Below are positions 27,857 to 37,190 of a stretch of 64,000 nt of DNA, one piece after another. Under the pieces are notes generated by a model. It was not told where the DNA came from. It was given only the letters and a program-made list of their open reading frames with translations, and made no database searches. Every line of letters begins with the position of its first letter. The stretch's first letter is position 1. A program made the position numbers and the translations under genes. Source of the stretch: AP-15 sp963788085 (GTDB lineage: Bacteria; Pseudomonadota; Alphaproteobacteria; ATCC43930; CGMCC-115725); assembly GCA_963788085.1 (NCBI GenBank), contig CAWBFS010000033.1, positions 1 to 64,000 on the forward strand, in the 5' to 3' direction.

Positions 27857-29436
27857 ATGGGTTCGCTTGTCAGCAATCGCCGGGACGCCAGACGGCCTGA
27901 GCTGACCCGGCGGGAGCTTCTCGCGCTGACCGCCCTGGGCATGGTCGCCGGCGCTCCCGGCCTCGTGCACGCAGCTGCCCCTGCAGGGGCAGCTGACATG
28001 GGGCATCCATGTCTCGCTGGCGCCGACCTGGTTCGACCCGGCCGAGACGCCGGGGCTCATCACGCCATTCATGATCCTTTACGCGCTTCATGACGCGCTG
28101 GTGAAGCCGATGCCGGGCCAGCCATTGGCGCCGTGCCTCGCGGAGTCGTTCTCGGCGGCCGAGGATGGGCGCTCATATGATTTCGTGCTGCGCCAGGAAG
28201 CAAAATTCCATAACGGCGACCCCATCACTGCCGAGGACGTCAAATTCTCGTTCGAGCGGTACCGCGGCGCGTCCCATTCTTTGATGCAGGATCGGGTGGC
28301 GGCGATCGAGACCCCCGATCCGCGGCACGTCCGCTTCAACCTCAAAGCGCCTTGGCCGGATTTTCTGACGTTTTATGCCACGGCGACTGGAGCCGGCTGG
28401 ATCGTGCCCAAGAAATATGTCGAGAAGGTCGGAGATGACGGGTTCAAAAAGGCGCCCATTGGCGCCGGCCCCTACAAATTCGTCTCGTTCACGCCCGGCG
28501 TGGAATTGGTGTTCGAGGCGTTCGACCAGTATTGGCGCAAGACCCCGAGCGTCAAACGCCTGGTGTTCAAGGTGATCCCCGAAGAGTCGACCCGGCTGGC
28601 GGCGCTAAAGCGCGGCGAGGTCGACATCGTCTATTCGATCCGCGGCGAGTTGGCCGAGGAGCTGCGCAGCACGCCGGGACTGACCCTGAAGCCGGTGGCC
28701 TCGCCGGCCACGTTCTGGCTCTATTTTGCCGATCAGTGGGACCCGCAATCGCCATGGCATGACGAGCGGGTGCGGCAGGCCGCCAATCTCGCCATCGACC
28801 GCAGGACGATCAACGAGGCGCTGACCCTTGGCTACTCGAAGCTCACCAATAGCATCGTTCCGGCAAGCTACGATTTCTACTGGCAGCCGCCGCCCGCCGG
28901 TTTACGATCAGGCGAAGGCCAAGCAACTGCTCGCGGAGGCGGGTCATCCCGGCGGCTTCGATGCCGGCGACTATTACTGCGACTCGTCCTACGCCAATGT
29001 CGGCGAAGCTGTGCTCAACAACCTCCAGGAGGTTGGAATTCGCTCCCAGCTGCGTCCCATCGAGCGCGCCGCGTTTTTGAAGGGATGGGGCGACAAGGCG
29101 TACAAGAACCTCATTCAATGCGGCAGCGGCGCCTTCGGCAATGCCGCGACCCGCCTCGACGCCTTCATCGTCAAAGGCGGCACCTACGTCTATGGCAGCT
29201 ATCCCGAGATTGACGCATTGGCTCCGCAGCAGGCCGCCGAGCTCGACCACAAGCGACGAGCGGCGGTCCTCGAGAACATGCAGCAGCTGGTGCACGAGAA
29301 GTCGGTGGTCGCGCCGATCTGGCAGCTGGCGTTCATCAACGGCGTGGGATCCCGAGTTGGCGAGTCCGGGTTCGACCTGATAAAGGATTTCGCCTACACC
29401 GGGCCATACGAAGACATCACGATCAAGGGCGCATGA
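27857..29436 (+). CDS. Peptide-type ABC solute-binding protein, tandem copy 2, two frame shifts
   Basis: The second paralogue has about 525 residues. The signal ELTRRELLALTALGMVAGAP is Tat-like. Extra bases near 27980 (GCAGGGGCAG) and 28900 (GCCGGTTTACG) break the frame; with both removed the protein aligns with its neighbours along the whole length, from QLTWGIHVSLAPTWFDPAET to YTGPYEDITIKGA. GGAGGAG precedes ATG 27857. The ligand may differ from that of copies 1 and 3, as the lobes vary moderately while the ends are conserved. Confidence 0.86.
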
Positions 29437-29532
29437 CCGGCTCACCTCGCTAGAAACGTGGAGACATTTCCGCAGTGGTCGTCTAGGTTCGGAGCAAGGC
29501 TCGCTAAAGAGGCCGCGATGTGGAGGAGTTCG

Positions 29533-31116
29533 ATGGGGTCGCGCGGCAGCACACGAAACGGCTTTTCGAAACAAACTGATCTGAGGCGTCGGGACGTTCT
29601 CGCGTTAACGGCCCTCGGCTTTGCAAGCGGCGCTCCCGGGATCGCATGGGCAGCCGCGCCGACTGGCCAATTGACCTGGGCGATCCACGTCTCCTTGGCG
29701 CCCACTTGGTTCGACCCCGCCGAGACGGAAGCGCTAATCACCCCCTACATGGTGCTGTACGCGCTGCACGACGCGATGGTGAAGCCGATGCCCGGCAAGA
29801 CGCAAACGCCGTGCCTCGCCGAGTCGTGGTCGGCTTCGCCGGACGGGCTAGGCTACGATTTCGTCCTGCGCAAGGGAGTCAAGTTTCACAATGGCGAGCC
29901 GGTAACGGCAGAGGACGTTAAATTCTCGTTCGAGCGCTACCACGGCGCAGCGCACCAGCTGATGAAGGATAATGTGGCGGCGATTGAAATACCCGACCCG
30001 CAACACGTTCGCTTCAAGCTTAAAAAGCCTTGGCCTGACTTCATCACCTTTTATTCCACCGCCAGCGGCTCCGGGTGGGTTGTGCCCAAGAAATATGTGG
30101 AGCAGGTCGGCGATGATGGCTTCAAGAAGGCGCCAATTGGCGCCGGCCCCTACAAATTCGTCTCGTTCACCCCCGGTGTCGAGCTGGTGCTGGAGGCCTT
30201 CGACGATTATTGGCGCAAGCCTCCCAATGTAAAGCGCCTGGTGATGAAGGTTATCCCGGACGAGGCGACCCGGCTGGCCGCACTGAAGCGCGGCGAAGTC
30301 GACATCGCCTACTCGATCCGCAGTGAGCTTGCCGAGGAGCTCCGCCGCACACCTGGCCTCGCCCTCAAGCCGGTCGTTCTGCAGGCGCCGAACTGGCTCT
30401 ATTTCCCCGAACAATGGGACCCGAAGTCGCCGTGGAACAAATTGCAGGTTCGGCAGGCGGCCAATCTCGCGATCGACCGCGAGGGAATGAGCCAGGCGCT
30501 GTTCCTCGGCTACTGCAAAATTACCAACAGCATCATTCCTTACACCTTCGACTATTTTTGGCAGCCGCCGGCCGCGGTGTACGATCCCGCCAAGGCGAAA
30601 AAATTATTGGCGGAGGCGGGCTTTGCGAACGGTTTCGACGCCGGCCTTTTGTATTGCGACAGTTCGTATTCGAACATGGCCGAAGTCTCGGTCGACAACC
30701 TCCAGCAGATCGGCATCCGCACCCAGCTTCAACCAATCGAGCGCGCTGGCTTCTTCGCGGGGTATGCCGACAAGAAGTACGCGCGGGGGATCATACAAGG
30801 AGCGAGCGGCGCCTTCGGCAATGCCGCGACCCGGCTCGCCTCGTTCGTCGTCAAGGGTGGCGCCTATGCCTACGGCAGCTATCCCGACATTGACGAGCTC
30901 TTCCCGCAGCAGGCCGGCGAGCTCGATCACGAGAAGCGCGCCGCAATCCTCGATAAGATGCAGCAGCTGGTCTACGAGAAGGCGATCTACGCGCCGATCT
31001 GGCAGCTCGGCTTTCTCAACGGCGTCGGCCCACGGGTCGGCGAGTCGGCTTTCGGCCTGATCGCCGGCTTTGCCTATACCGCGCCCTTCGAGGACATCAC
31101 GATCAAGGGTGCGTAG
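29533..31116 (+). CDS. Peptide-type ABC solute-binding protein, tandem copy 3, intact
   Basis: The third paralogue is 527 residues and unbroken. ATG 29533 was chosen because GGAGGAG lies just before it and MGSRGS matches the MGSLVS start of copy 2; the frame stays open further upstream. A Tat-like signal (LRRRDVLALTALGFASGAPG) leads to QLTWAIHVSLAPTWFDPAET. The C-terminal block PRVGESAFGLIAGFAYTAPF and DITIKGA is shared by all three copies. Being intact, it is the best reference for correcting copies 1 and 2. Confidence 0.9.
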   Translation: MGSRGSTRNGFSKQTDLRRRDVLALTALGFASGAPGIAWAAAPTGQLTWAIHVSLAPTWFDPAETEALITPYMVLYALHDAMVKPMPGKTQTPCLAESWSASPDGLGYDFVLRKGVKFHNGEPVTAEDVKFSFERYHGAAHQLMKDNVAAIEIPDPQHVRFKLKKPWPDFITFYSTASGSGWVVPKKYVEQVGDDGFKKAPIGAGPYKFVSFTPGVELVLEAFDDYWRKPPNVKRLVMKVIPDEATRLAALKRGEVDIAYSIRSELAEELRRTPGLALKPVVLQAPNWLYFPEQWDPKSPWNKLQVRQAANLAIDREGMSQALFLGYCKITNSIIPYTFDYFWQPPAAVYDPAKAKKLLAEAGFANGFDAGLLYCDSSYSNMAEVSVDNLQQIGIRTQLQPIERAGFFAGYADKKYARGIIQGASGAFGNAATRLASFVVKGGAYAYGSYPDIDELFPQQAGELDHEKRAAILDKMQQLVYEKAIYAPIWQLGFLNGVGPRVGESAFGLIAGFAYTAPFEDITIKGA

Positions 31117-31178
31117 TGCCTAACCCGCAAATGACGGCTCCAGTGGTCGCAGCTTTCTCATTGGCCCTGGTCCTTGGC

Positions 31179-31314
31179 CCCTCTCCGCCCTTTAGGGGGG
31201 AGAGGGAGCCGGGCGCGGCAGCGAGCGGGAAGGTGAGGTGGGTGGCTCCGCAATTCGGAGCAGGGGATACCCCCACCTCACCCTGACCCTCTCCGCCCCC
31301 GGGGGCGGAGAGGA
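31179..31314. repeat. Dispersed palindromic repeat, type B (full-length copy)
   Basis: GCCCCTCTCCGCCC...GGGGGAGAGGG at the left and CCCTCTCCGCCCCCGGGGGCGGAGAGG at the right enclose GGTGAGGTGGGTG and CCCCCACCTCACC arms. The same order, in the same orientation, appears at 38781-38918. It lies between the third binding protein gene and the first permease gene of one operon, where it could fold into nested hairpins and lower downstream expression. Confidence 0.82.
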
Positions 31315-31363
31315 GTATTTGCAGGGCCAATCCCGTAGACTGCGGTCGCGCGCTGAGGACGTC

Positions 31364-32284
31364 ATGAAGCAGTATATCGGCAGGCGGGTCGGTTATTCGC
31401 TGCTCTCGCTATTTCTGTTGTCCTTGACGATCTTTTTCTTTGTCCGCGTGACCGGCGATCCGGCCGCGCTGCTGGTCGAGCCCGGCGCGAGCGAAGCGGA
31501 CATTGCCGCCATTCACCACCAATTCGGCCTCGATCGGCCGCTTTGGGTGCAATACGCGATCTTCATGTCCAGCCTGTTGCACGGCGATCTCGGGCAATCG
31601 TTCTATTACCGGATGCCGGTCATGGAGATTTACCTGTCCCGGCTGCCCAACTCGCTGATCCTGGCGGTCGTCGCGATGGGCCTGTCCCTGCTGATCGGCA
31701 TTCCGAGCGGCATCCTTGCGGCGGTACGGGTCGGGCGCTTTTGGGACAGTGCAGGAAAAGTGTTCGCACTGCTTGGCCTGTCGCTGCCGTCCTTCTGGGT
31801 CGGCCTGGTCCTGATCCTGGTGTTCTCGGTTTATCTGGGGTGGCTGCCGTCCTCGGGCGCCGGCACGCCGCTGCACCTGATCATGCCGGCCTTTGCGCTC
31901 GGCTGGTATTTCGCTGCCGCTCATATGCGGCTCACGCGATCTTCGATGCTCGAAGTGCTGGGCTCGGAATATGTCAAGCTCGCCCGGATAAAGGGGCTGC
32001 CGGAATCCCTGGTCATCGCCAAGCATGCATTCAAGAACGCCTTGATCCCAGTGCTGACATTGGCCGGGATCAATCTGGTGATCATGGTCAATGTGGCAGT
32101 CGTCGTAGAGACCGTGTTCGCCTGGCCGGGCATCGGGCGGCTTCTCTACGAAGGCATCACGTTCCGCGACTTCCCGGTGGTTCAGGGCGTCGTGATCATG
32201 GGCGGCGCCATGATCGTAACGGTCAATTTGCTCGTCGACATCCTGTACGCCGTGATCGACCCCCGCATCCGGCTGGAGAGGTAA
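31364..32284 (+). CDS. ABC transporter permease, DppB/OppB-type
   Basis: This 306-residue membrane protein opens with MKQYIGRRVGYSLLSLFLLS, the standard start of DppB-type permeases. DPAALLVEPGASEADIAAIH and the EAA loop around EYVKLARIKGLPESLVIAKH, which contacts the ATPase, follow. Six membrane segments are expected. The frame extends upstream into the repeat, but ATG 31364 gives the family start. It pairs with the next gene to form the channel of the peptide-type importer. Confidence 0.92.
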   Translation: MKQYIGRRVGYSLLSLFLLSLTIFFFVRVTGDPAALLVEPGASEADIAAIHHQFGLDRPLWVQYAIFMSSLLHGDLGQSFYYRMPVMEIYLSRLPNSLILAVVAMGLSLLIGIPSGILAAVRVGRFWDSAGKVFALLGLSLPSFWVGLVLILVFSVYLGWLPSSGAGTPLHLIMPAFALGWYFAAAHMRLTRSSMLEVLGSEYVKLARIKGLPESLVIAKHAFKNALIPVLTLAGINLVIMVNVAVVVETVFAWPGIGRLLYEGITFRDFPVVQGVVIMGGAMIVTVNLLVDILYAVIDPRIRLER

Positions 32285-32290
32285 AGGCCA

Positions 32291-33184
32291 ATGAGCACCC
32301 AAGCCGAAACCATCGTCCTGCCGCCGCGCTTGCGCTGGCGTCGGGTCTCCTTCCGGCTCGGCGATTTTCCGCTGATCCCGACCGTGATCCTCCTTGGTGT
32401 CGCCTTTGTCGCGATCTTCGCCAACGTGCTTGCGCCGCATAATCCCGAGGTCGGCAGCCTCGTCGCGCGCTTCAAACCGCCGTTCTGGCAGACCGGCGGC
32501 AGCACCAATTACCTCCTCGGCACCGACCAGCTGGGCCGCGACGTGCTCTCGCGGCTCATCTTCGGCGCCAGAGTGTCGATGGTGGTCGGCTTCACTGCGG
32601 TGATTTTCGCCGGCGTGGTCGGCACCGGGCTCGGCATTATCTCGGGCTATCTCGGCGGCTGGGTGGATCAGGTCATCATGCGGTTGACCGACACCTGGCT
32701 CGCCTTGCCGGCGCTGACCTTCGCGATTTTCCTCGCTGCGATCGTCGGACCGAGCATGTGGAACATCGTCTTTATTCTCGGAATTACCTATTGGACCCGC
32801 TACGCGCGCGTCATTCGCGGTGAGGTGCTGTCGCTTAAGGAACGAGAGTTCGTCCGTCTCGCCATTGTCGCGGGCTGCTCTAAATGGACGATCATGCTGC
32901 GCCATATCCTGCCCAACGTCATCAACTCCGCCGTCGTGCTCGGCACTCTGATGCTGGGCGTCGTCATCATCACCGAAGCGACGTTGTCCTTCCTCGGAGT
33001 CGGCGTGCCGCCGCCGCAGGCAGCCTGGGGCTTGATGCTGTCCGACGGCAAGCAAGGCCTGATGGTCGGCCGCTGGTGGCTGACCATATTCCCGGGCTGC
33101 TGCATCATGCTGATGGTCCTTTCCGCAAACCTTCTCGGCGACTGGCTCCGTGTCAAGCTCGATCCCCAGCTCCGCCAGCTATGA
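32291..33184 (+). CDS. ABC transporter permease, DppC/OppC-type
   Basis: This 297-residue protein has the DppC-type N-terminal segment (GVAFVAIFANVLAPHNPEVG), then LGTDQLGRDVLSRLIFGARV and the EAA loop LKEREFVRLAIVAGCSKWTI. It starts 6 bases after the first permease gene and overlaps the next ATPase gene. It is the second half of the transmembrane channel for the importer. Confidence 0.92.
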   Translation: MSTQAETIVLPPRLRWRRVSFRLGDFPLIPTVILLGVAFVAIFANVLAPHNPEVGSLVARFKPPFWQTGGSTNYLLGTDQLGRDVLSRLIFGARVSMVVGFTAVIFAGVVGTGLGIISGYLGGWVDQVIMRLTDTWLALPALTFAIFLAAIVGPSMWNIVFILGITYWTRYARVIRGEVLSLKEREFVRLAIVAGCSKWTIMLRHILPNVINSAVVLGTLMLGVVIITEATLSFLGVGVPPPQAAWGLMLSDGKQGLMVGRWWLTIFPGCCIMLMVLSANLLGDWLRVKLDPQLRQL

Positions 33185-34244
33185 GCCGACCCGGCGGGGT
33201 CTGCCGGCAGCGGCCGCCCCGCTGCTCGAGCTGCAGAACCTGTCGACCCATTACGTCTCGGCTCAGGGCACCCGAGTGGTCCGCGCGGTCGACGAAGTGT
33301 CGCTGCGCGTTCATGCCGGCGAAACCTTGGGGATCGTCGGCGAGTCCGGCTCCGGCAAGAGCACGTTGGCGCTGACGATCCTGCGGATCCTGCCGCCGGC
33401 GGCCCGTATCGTCAGCGGCAAAATGCTGTTCGCCGGAGAGGATCTCCTGGAGAAATCCGATGCCGAGATGCGCCACGTGCGCGGCAAGCGGATCGCGATG
33501 ATCCTTCAGGACCCGATGGCTTCACTGAATCCCCTGTTCACGATCGGTGACCAGGTCGGTGAGCCGATCCGGGTGCACGACGGAGCCTCGCGTGCGACCG
33601 CCTGGAGCCGCGCGAAAGACCTGCTGAAGGCAGTGCGCATTCCGTCGCCGGGAACCAGGGTGACGCAGTACCCGCATGAAATGTCGGGCGGCATGCGTCA
33701 GCGCATCGTCGGCGCCATCGGCATCTCGTGCGAGCCGCGCCTGTTGATCGCCGACGAGCCGACCACGAGCCTCGACCTGACGATCCAGGCGCAATACCTC
33801 AATCTGCTTCGCGACCTGCAACGGGAATACCACCTCGCGCTGATCTTTATCACCCACAATCTCGGCATCGTCGCCAAGATGTGCGACCAGCTCGCGGTGA
33901 TGTATGCCGGGCGCGTCGTCGAGTCGGGACCGGTATCGCAGATCTTCAATTCGCCGGCGCATCCCTATACCGAGGCCCTGCTCAATTCGATCCCGCGGAT
34001 GACAGACACCGCACAGCGGCTCATCGCGATCAAAGGCCAGCCGCCCGATCTGGCGGCGCTGCCCCCCGGATGCTCTTTCGCCCCACGCTGCCCGCACGCC
34101 TTCGACCGGTGCCGTGAGGCGGCTCCCCCGGAATCGATACCAAGCACAGGGAGGACGGCGCGTTGCTGGCTCGCGGAGCACACCCACCCTAACCCTCCCC
34201 CGCTCGCGGGGAAGGAAGCGAGCATCCCCGTCGGAGCTGCCTGA
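33150..34244 (+). CDS. ABC transporter ATPase, DppD/OppD-type, with repeat-derived tail
   Basis: The protein has 364 residues. The Walker A is GESGSGKSTLA, the Q-loop LQDPMASLNPLFTIGDQVGE, the signature MSGGMRQRIVGAIGIS and the Walker B LLIADEPTTSLD. The C-terminal oligopeptide-type Fe-S-like cysteine block CSFAPRCPHAFDRC is present. GTG 33150 overlaps the permease gene by 35 bases. The last 20 or so residues (HTHPNPPPLAGKEASIPVGA) come from a type B dispersed repeat at 34181-34216 and are not family sequence. Confidence 0.91.
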   Translation: MSSSIPSSASYEPTRRGLPAAAAPLLELQNLSTHYVSAQGTRVVRAVDEVSLRVHAGETLGIVGESGSGKSTLALTILRILPPAARIVSGKMLFAGEDLLEKSDAEMRHVRGKRIAMILQDPMASLNPLFTIGDQVGEPIRVHDGASRATAWSRAKDLLKAVRIPSPGTRVTQYPHEMSGGMRQRIVGAIGISCEPRLLIADEPTTSLDLTIQAQYLNLLRDLQREYHLALIFITHNLGIVAKMCDQLAVMYAGRVVESGPVSQIFNSPAHPYTEALLNSIPRMTDTAQRLIAIKGQPPDLAALPPGCSFAPRCPHAFDRCREAAPPESIPSTGRTARCWLAEHTHPNPPPLAGKEASIPVGAA

Positions 34245-35245
34245 TGACGGTTTTGGAAGCGGCGGGGCTCAGCAAGCACTTCCAGGCGAAGCGGGGGATC
34301 TTCGGCGGCAATCGCGGGGTCGTGCGCGCAGTCGACGGGATCTCCTTTACGATCGAGCGCGGGCGGACGCTCGGGGTCGTCGGCGAAAGCGGCTGCGGCA
34401 AGACGACGACGGCAAAGCTCGTACTCGGGCTGGAGGAGCCCACCGGCGGCGCGATCCTCTTCGAGGGCAAGGACCTGAACCGGCTCGATGCGAGAGGCCG
34501 CCGCAATTACCGCAAATCCGTGCAGGCGGTCTTTCAGGATCCCTACGCCTCGCTTAATCCGCGAATGCGCATCAGCGCGATTATAGCCGAGCCGCTGACC
34601 ACCAATGAATCAATTCCGGCAGCCGCAGTTCGGCAGCGTGTATTGCAGCTGCTCGACCTTGTGGGCCTGCCGGATCGGGCCGCAGATCTCTTCCCACATG
34701 AATTCTCCGGCGGGCAACGGCAGCGCATCGCCATCGCGCGGGCGCTGGCGCTGTCGCCAAAACTCGTCGTGCTCGATGAGCCGGTCTCCGCCCTCGACGT
34801 CTCGATCCGGGCGCAAATCCTGAACCTGCTTCGCGACCTGCAGGCCGAGCTCGGGCTATCGTATCTTTTCATCGCCCACGACCTTGCCGCGGTCGCGCAT
34901 ATGAGCCACGAGATTGTGGTCATGTATCTCGGCAAGATCGTCGAGAGCGGCGAGGCCCGTGCCCTCGCCCGCGCCCCAAAGCACCCTTACACCGAGGCGC
35001 TGTTCTCGGCGGCATTGCCGAGCCATCCCGACGAGCGGCGTGAGGAGATCATCCTGCCCGGCGAAGTGCCGAGCCCGCTCAACCCGCCATCGGGCTGCCG
35101 CTTCCATCCCCGCTGCCCGCATGCGATGCCACGTTGCGGCCGAGAGGAACCCATGCTCGCCGATATCGAGGGCCGTCTCATCGCTTGCCACCTCTACGAC
35201 CGCGATGTGGTCAGCTCGCCCCTCGCAGTCGGAGCCAGCGCGTGA
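34244..35245 (+). CDS. ABC transporter ATPase, DppF/OppF-type
   Basis: The protein has 333 residues. The Walker A is GESGCGKTTTAKLVLGL, the Q-loop FQDPYASLNPRM, the signature FSGGQRQRIAIARALALS and the Walker B LVVLDEPVSALDVS, with the C-terminal CRFHPRCPHAMPRC block. It starts on the last base of the preceding ATPase stop and overlaps the next gene's GTG. With the DppD-type partner it drives uptake of the solute caught by one of the three binding proteins. Confidence 0.93.
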   Translation: MTVLEAAGLSKHFQAKRGIFGGNRGVVRAVDGISFTIERGRTLGVVGESGCGKTTTAKLVLGLEEPTGGAILFEGKDLNRLDARGRRNYRKSVQAVFQDPYASLNPRMRISAIIAEPLTTNESIPAAAVRQRVLQLLDLVGLPDRAADLFPHEFSGGQRQRIAIARALALSPKLVVLDEPVSALDVSIRAQILNLLRDLQAELGLSYLFIAHDLAAVAHMSHEIVVMYLGKIVESGEARALARAPKHPYTEALFSAALPSHPDERREEIILPGEVPSPLNPPSGCRFHPRCPHAMPRCGREEPMLADIEGRLIACHLYDRDVVSSPLAVGASA

Positions 35246-36274
35246 AGCGGCGCGGATACCCTTTCGTCCTGCTTGCCGCGGCATTGGTGCTTGCGCTTCT
35301 TTCGGGCCGGCCGTCAGCGGGTGAGCCCTATCATCTCCGCCTCGGCTGGGTGGTCGCCCCGGCCGATCTCGTCACGTTGATGTTTGTCAAGCCCGGGCTC
35401 GCGCCGCATGCCGGCAAGACCTACATCCCCGAACTTACGCATTTCGCCGGCACTCCCGCCGAGATGACGGCGCTTGCCACCGGCGATCTCGATTGCGCGG
35501 CTCTGGCGTATTCGACCTTCGCGCTCGGGATCGAGAACGCCGGGATGAAGGATCTGCGGGTCATCGCCGACGAATTCCAGGACGGGGTTCCCGGGTATCA
35601 CACTAATGACTTCGTCGTCCGCAAGGACAGTCCGATCAAGACCGTCGAAGACCTCAAGGGCAAAATCCTGGCCTCGAACCAGACAGGCAGCGCGGTCGAC
35701 ATGGCATTGCGCGCGATGCTTGCGAAGCATCACCTTCAGGACAAGCGCGACCTGACAATCATCGAAGTCCGCTTCCCGGACCAGAAGGCGATGCTGAAAG
35801 AAGGCAAGGTCGATCTGATCACTGCCGTGCTGCCCTTCGGCCAAGATCCCGAGCTGCTCTCATTCTCCCGCAGCTTGTTCACGCAGGACGAGGCGATGGG
35901 ACGCTCGCAGATGATCGTCCGCGTGGCGCGCGACGGGTTTCTGCAGAAGCACCGCGCCGAGATGGTCGACTTTCTGGAAGACTATTTGCACGCGCTTCAC
36001 TACCTCAGCGACCCCGCCCATCGCCAGGAGGCGCTGGAGATCATTGCCGAGGCTACCAAGCAGAAGCCGTCGCTCTACGAGGATTGGGTCTTCACAAAAA
36101 AAGATTATTACCGCGACCCCAATGGGCTGCCGGACCTGCGAAGCTCTGCAGGCCAATGTCGATCTGCAGCACAAGCTCGGTTTCTTGCGCTCGCCGCTCG
36201 AGGTCAAGAATTACGTCGACCTCAGCCTCGTGAAACAAGCCGCGGAAGACCCTGAAGTCGCGGCTCATCGCTAA
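35242..36274 (+). CDS. ABC solute-binding protein, NMT1/SsuA-like, one frame shift
   Basis: The protein has about 343 residues. GTG 35242 overlaps the ATPase stop (GTGA). A signal peptide (YPFVLLAAALVLALLSGRPS) leads to YHLRLGWVVAPADLVTLMFV. An extra base near 36140 shifts the frame; the end continues as ALQANVDLQHKLGFLRSPLE and YVDLSLVKQAAEDPEVAAHR. It belongs to a different binding-protein class from its operon and is a paralogue of the protein at 39744-40766 (IRIGWVVTPGHMAPLI). It may serve the nearby leftward SsuBC-type transporter. Confidence 0.83.
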
Positions 36275-36374
36275 AGGGCGGGGCAGGTGGAGTGGAGCTT
36301 TGACATCGGAAGGAAACGTTGATATCAACGTTGCTCACCGCACCTTTCGAAGACCAACCCGGATGGAGAGCAGA

Positions 36375-37148
36375 ATGGTCGACCTAAAGGGCCGCTTTGT
36401 TTGGTACGAATTGATGGCGGCCGATACCGAGACCGCCAAGGCTTTCTACACGAAAGTCGTGGGCTGGGGCACACAGGATGGACCGGTGCCCGGGATGGCC
36501 TACACCATGTTCACCGACGGGCAGATGCCTGTCGGCGGAATGATGGCTCAGCCCGAGGACGCGCGGAAAATGGGCGCACCGCCGAGTTGGATCGGGTATG
36601 TCGCGGTCGACGACGTGGACGCCACAGCTGAACGGGTAAAGCGCCTCGGCGGCAGCGTGCACGTTCCGCCGACCGACATTCCGAATGTCGGCCGCTTCTC
36701 CGTCGTTGCCGATCCGCAGAAGGCAATCTTCGCGCTGTTCCACTCACCCAATACCTGCGACCAGCCGCTGCCACCGCGCGATGCGCCAAGCCGCATAGGG
36801 TGGCACGAGCTGTTGGCCGCCGATTGGGAGAAGGCGTTCGCGTTCTATAACGAGCTGTTCGGCTGGCAGAAGGCGGACGCGATCGATATGGGGGGAATGG
36901 GCACCTACCAGCTCTTCTCTGTGGGCGGGCAGCCAATCGGCGGAATGTTCAACAAGCCGCCGATGGTGCCGGCTCCGCACTGGCTCTACTATGTCAATGT
37001 CACCGACATCGACGCGGCGGTCGACCGCGTGAAGGCGGGCGGGGGCCAAGTGCTCAATGGCCCAATGGAAGTGCCAGGCGGCGACTGGATCATCCAGGGC
37101 AAGGACCCGCAGGGCGCAATGTTCGCGCTGGTCGGGAAGAAGAGCTAA
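36375..37148 (+). CDS. Two-domain VOC (glyoxalase/bleomycin-resistance fold) protein
   Basis: The protein has 257 residues with two tandem VOC modules, starting at GRFVWYELMAADTETAKAFY and RIGWHELLAADWEKAFAFYN. Each carries the GG-M turn (VGGMMAQPED, IGGMFNKPPM). ATG 36375 has GGAGAG before it; ATG 36363 is possible. The family includes metal-dependent lyases, dioxygenases and binding proteins, and the substrate here is unknown. It lies between two transporter operons with a hairpin after its stop. Confidence 0.87.
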   Translation: MVDLKGRFVWYELMAADTETAKAFYTKVVGWGTQDGPVPGMAYTMFTDGQMPVGGMMAQPEDARKMGAPPSWIGYVAVDDVDATAERVKRLGGSVHVPPTDIPNVGRFSVVADPQKAIFALFHSPNTCDQPLPPRDAPSRIGWHELLAADWEKAFAFYNELFGWQKADAIDMGGMGTYQLFSVGGQPIGGMFNKPPMVPAPHWLYYVNVTDIDAAVDRVKAGGGQVLNGPMEVPGGDWIIQGKDPQGAMFALVGKKS

Positions 37149-37161
37149 CCACAGTTCGGGG

Positions 37162-37184
37162 CGCCCGCGTTAATCGCGCGGGCG
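37162..37184. terminator. Hairpin between convergent genes
   Basis: CGCCCGCG and CGCGGGCG form a perfect 8-base stem with loop TTAATCG, in the 42-base gap between the VOC gene and the leftward permease gene. There is no T tract, so a bidirectional barrier or Rho-assisted terminator is more likely than a classical intrinsic one. Confidence 0.5.
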
Positions 37185-37190
37185 TCGCGA

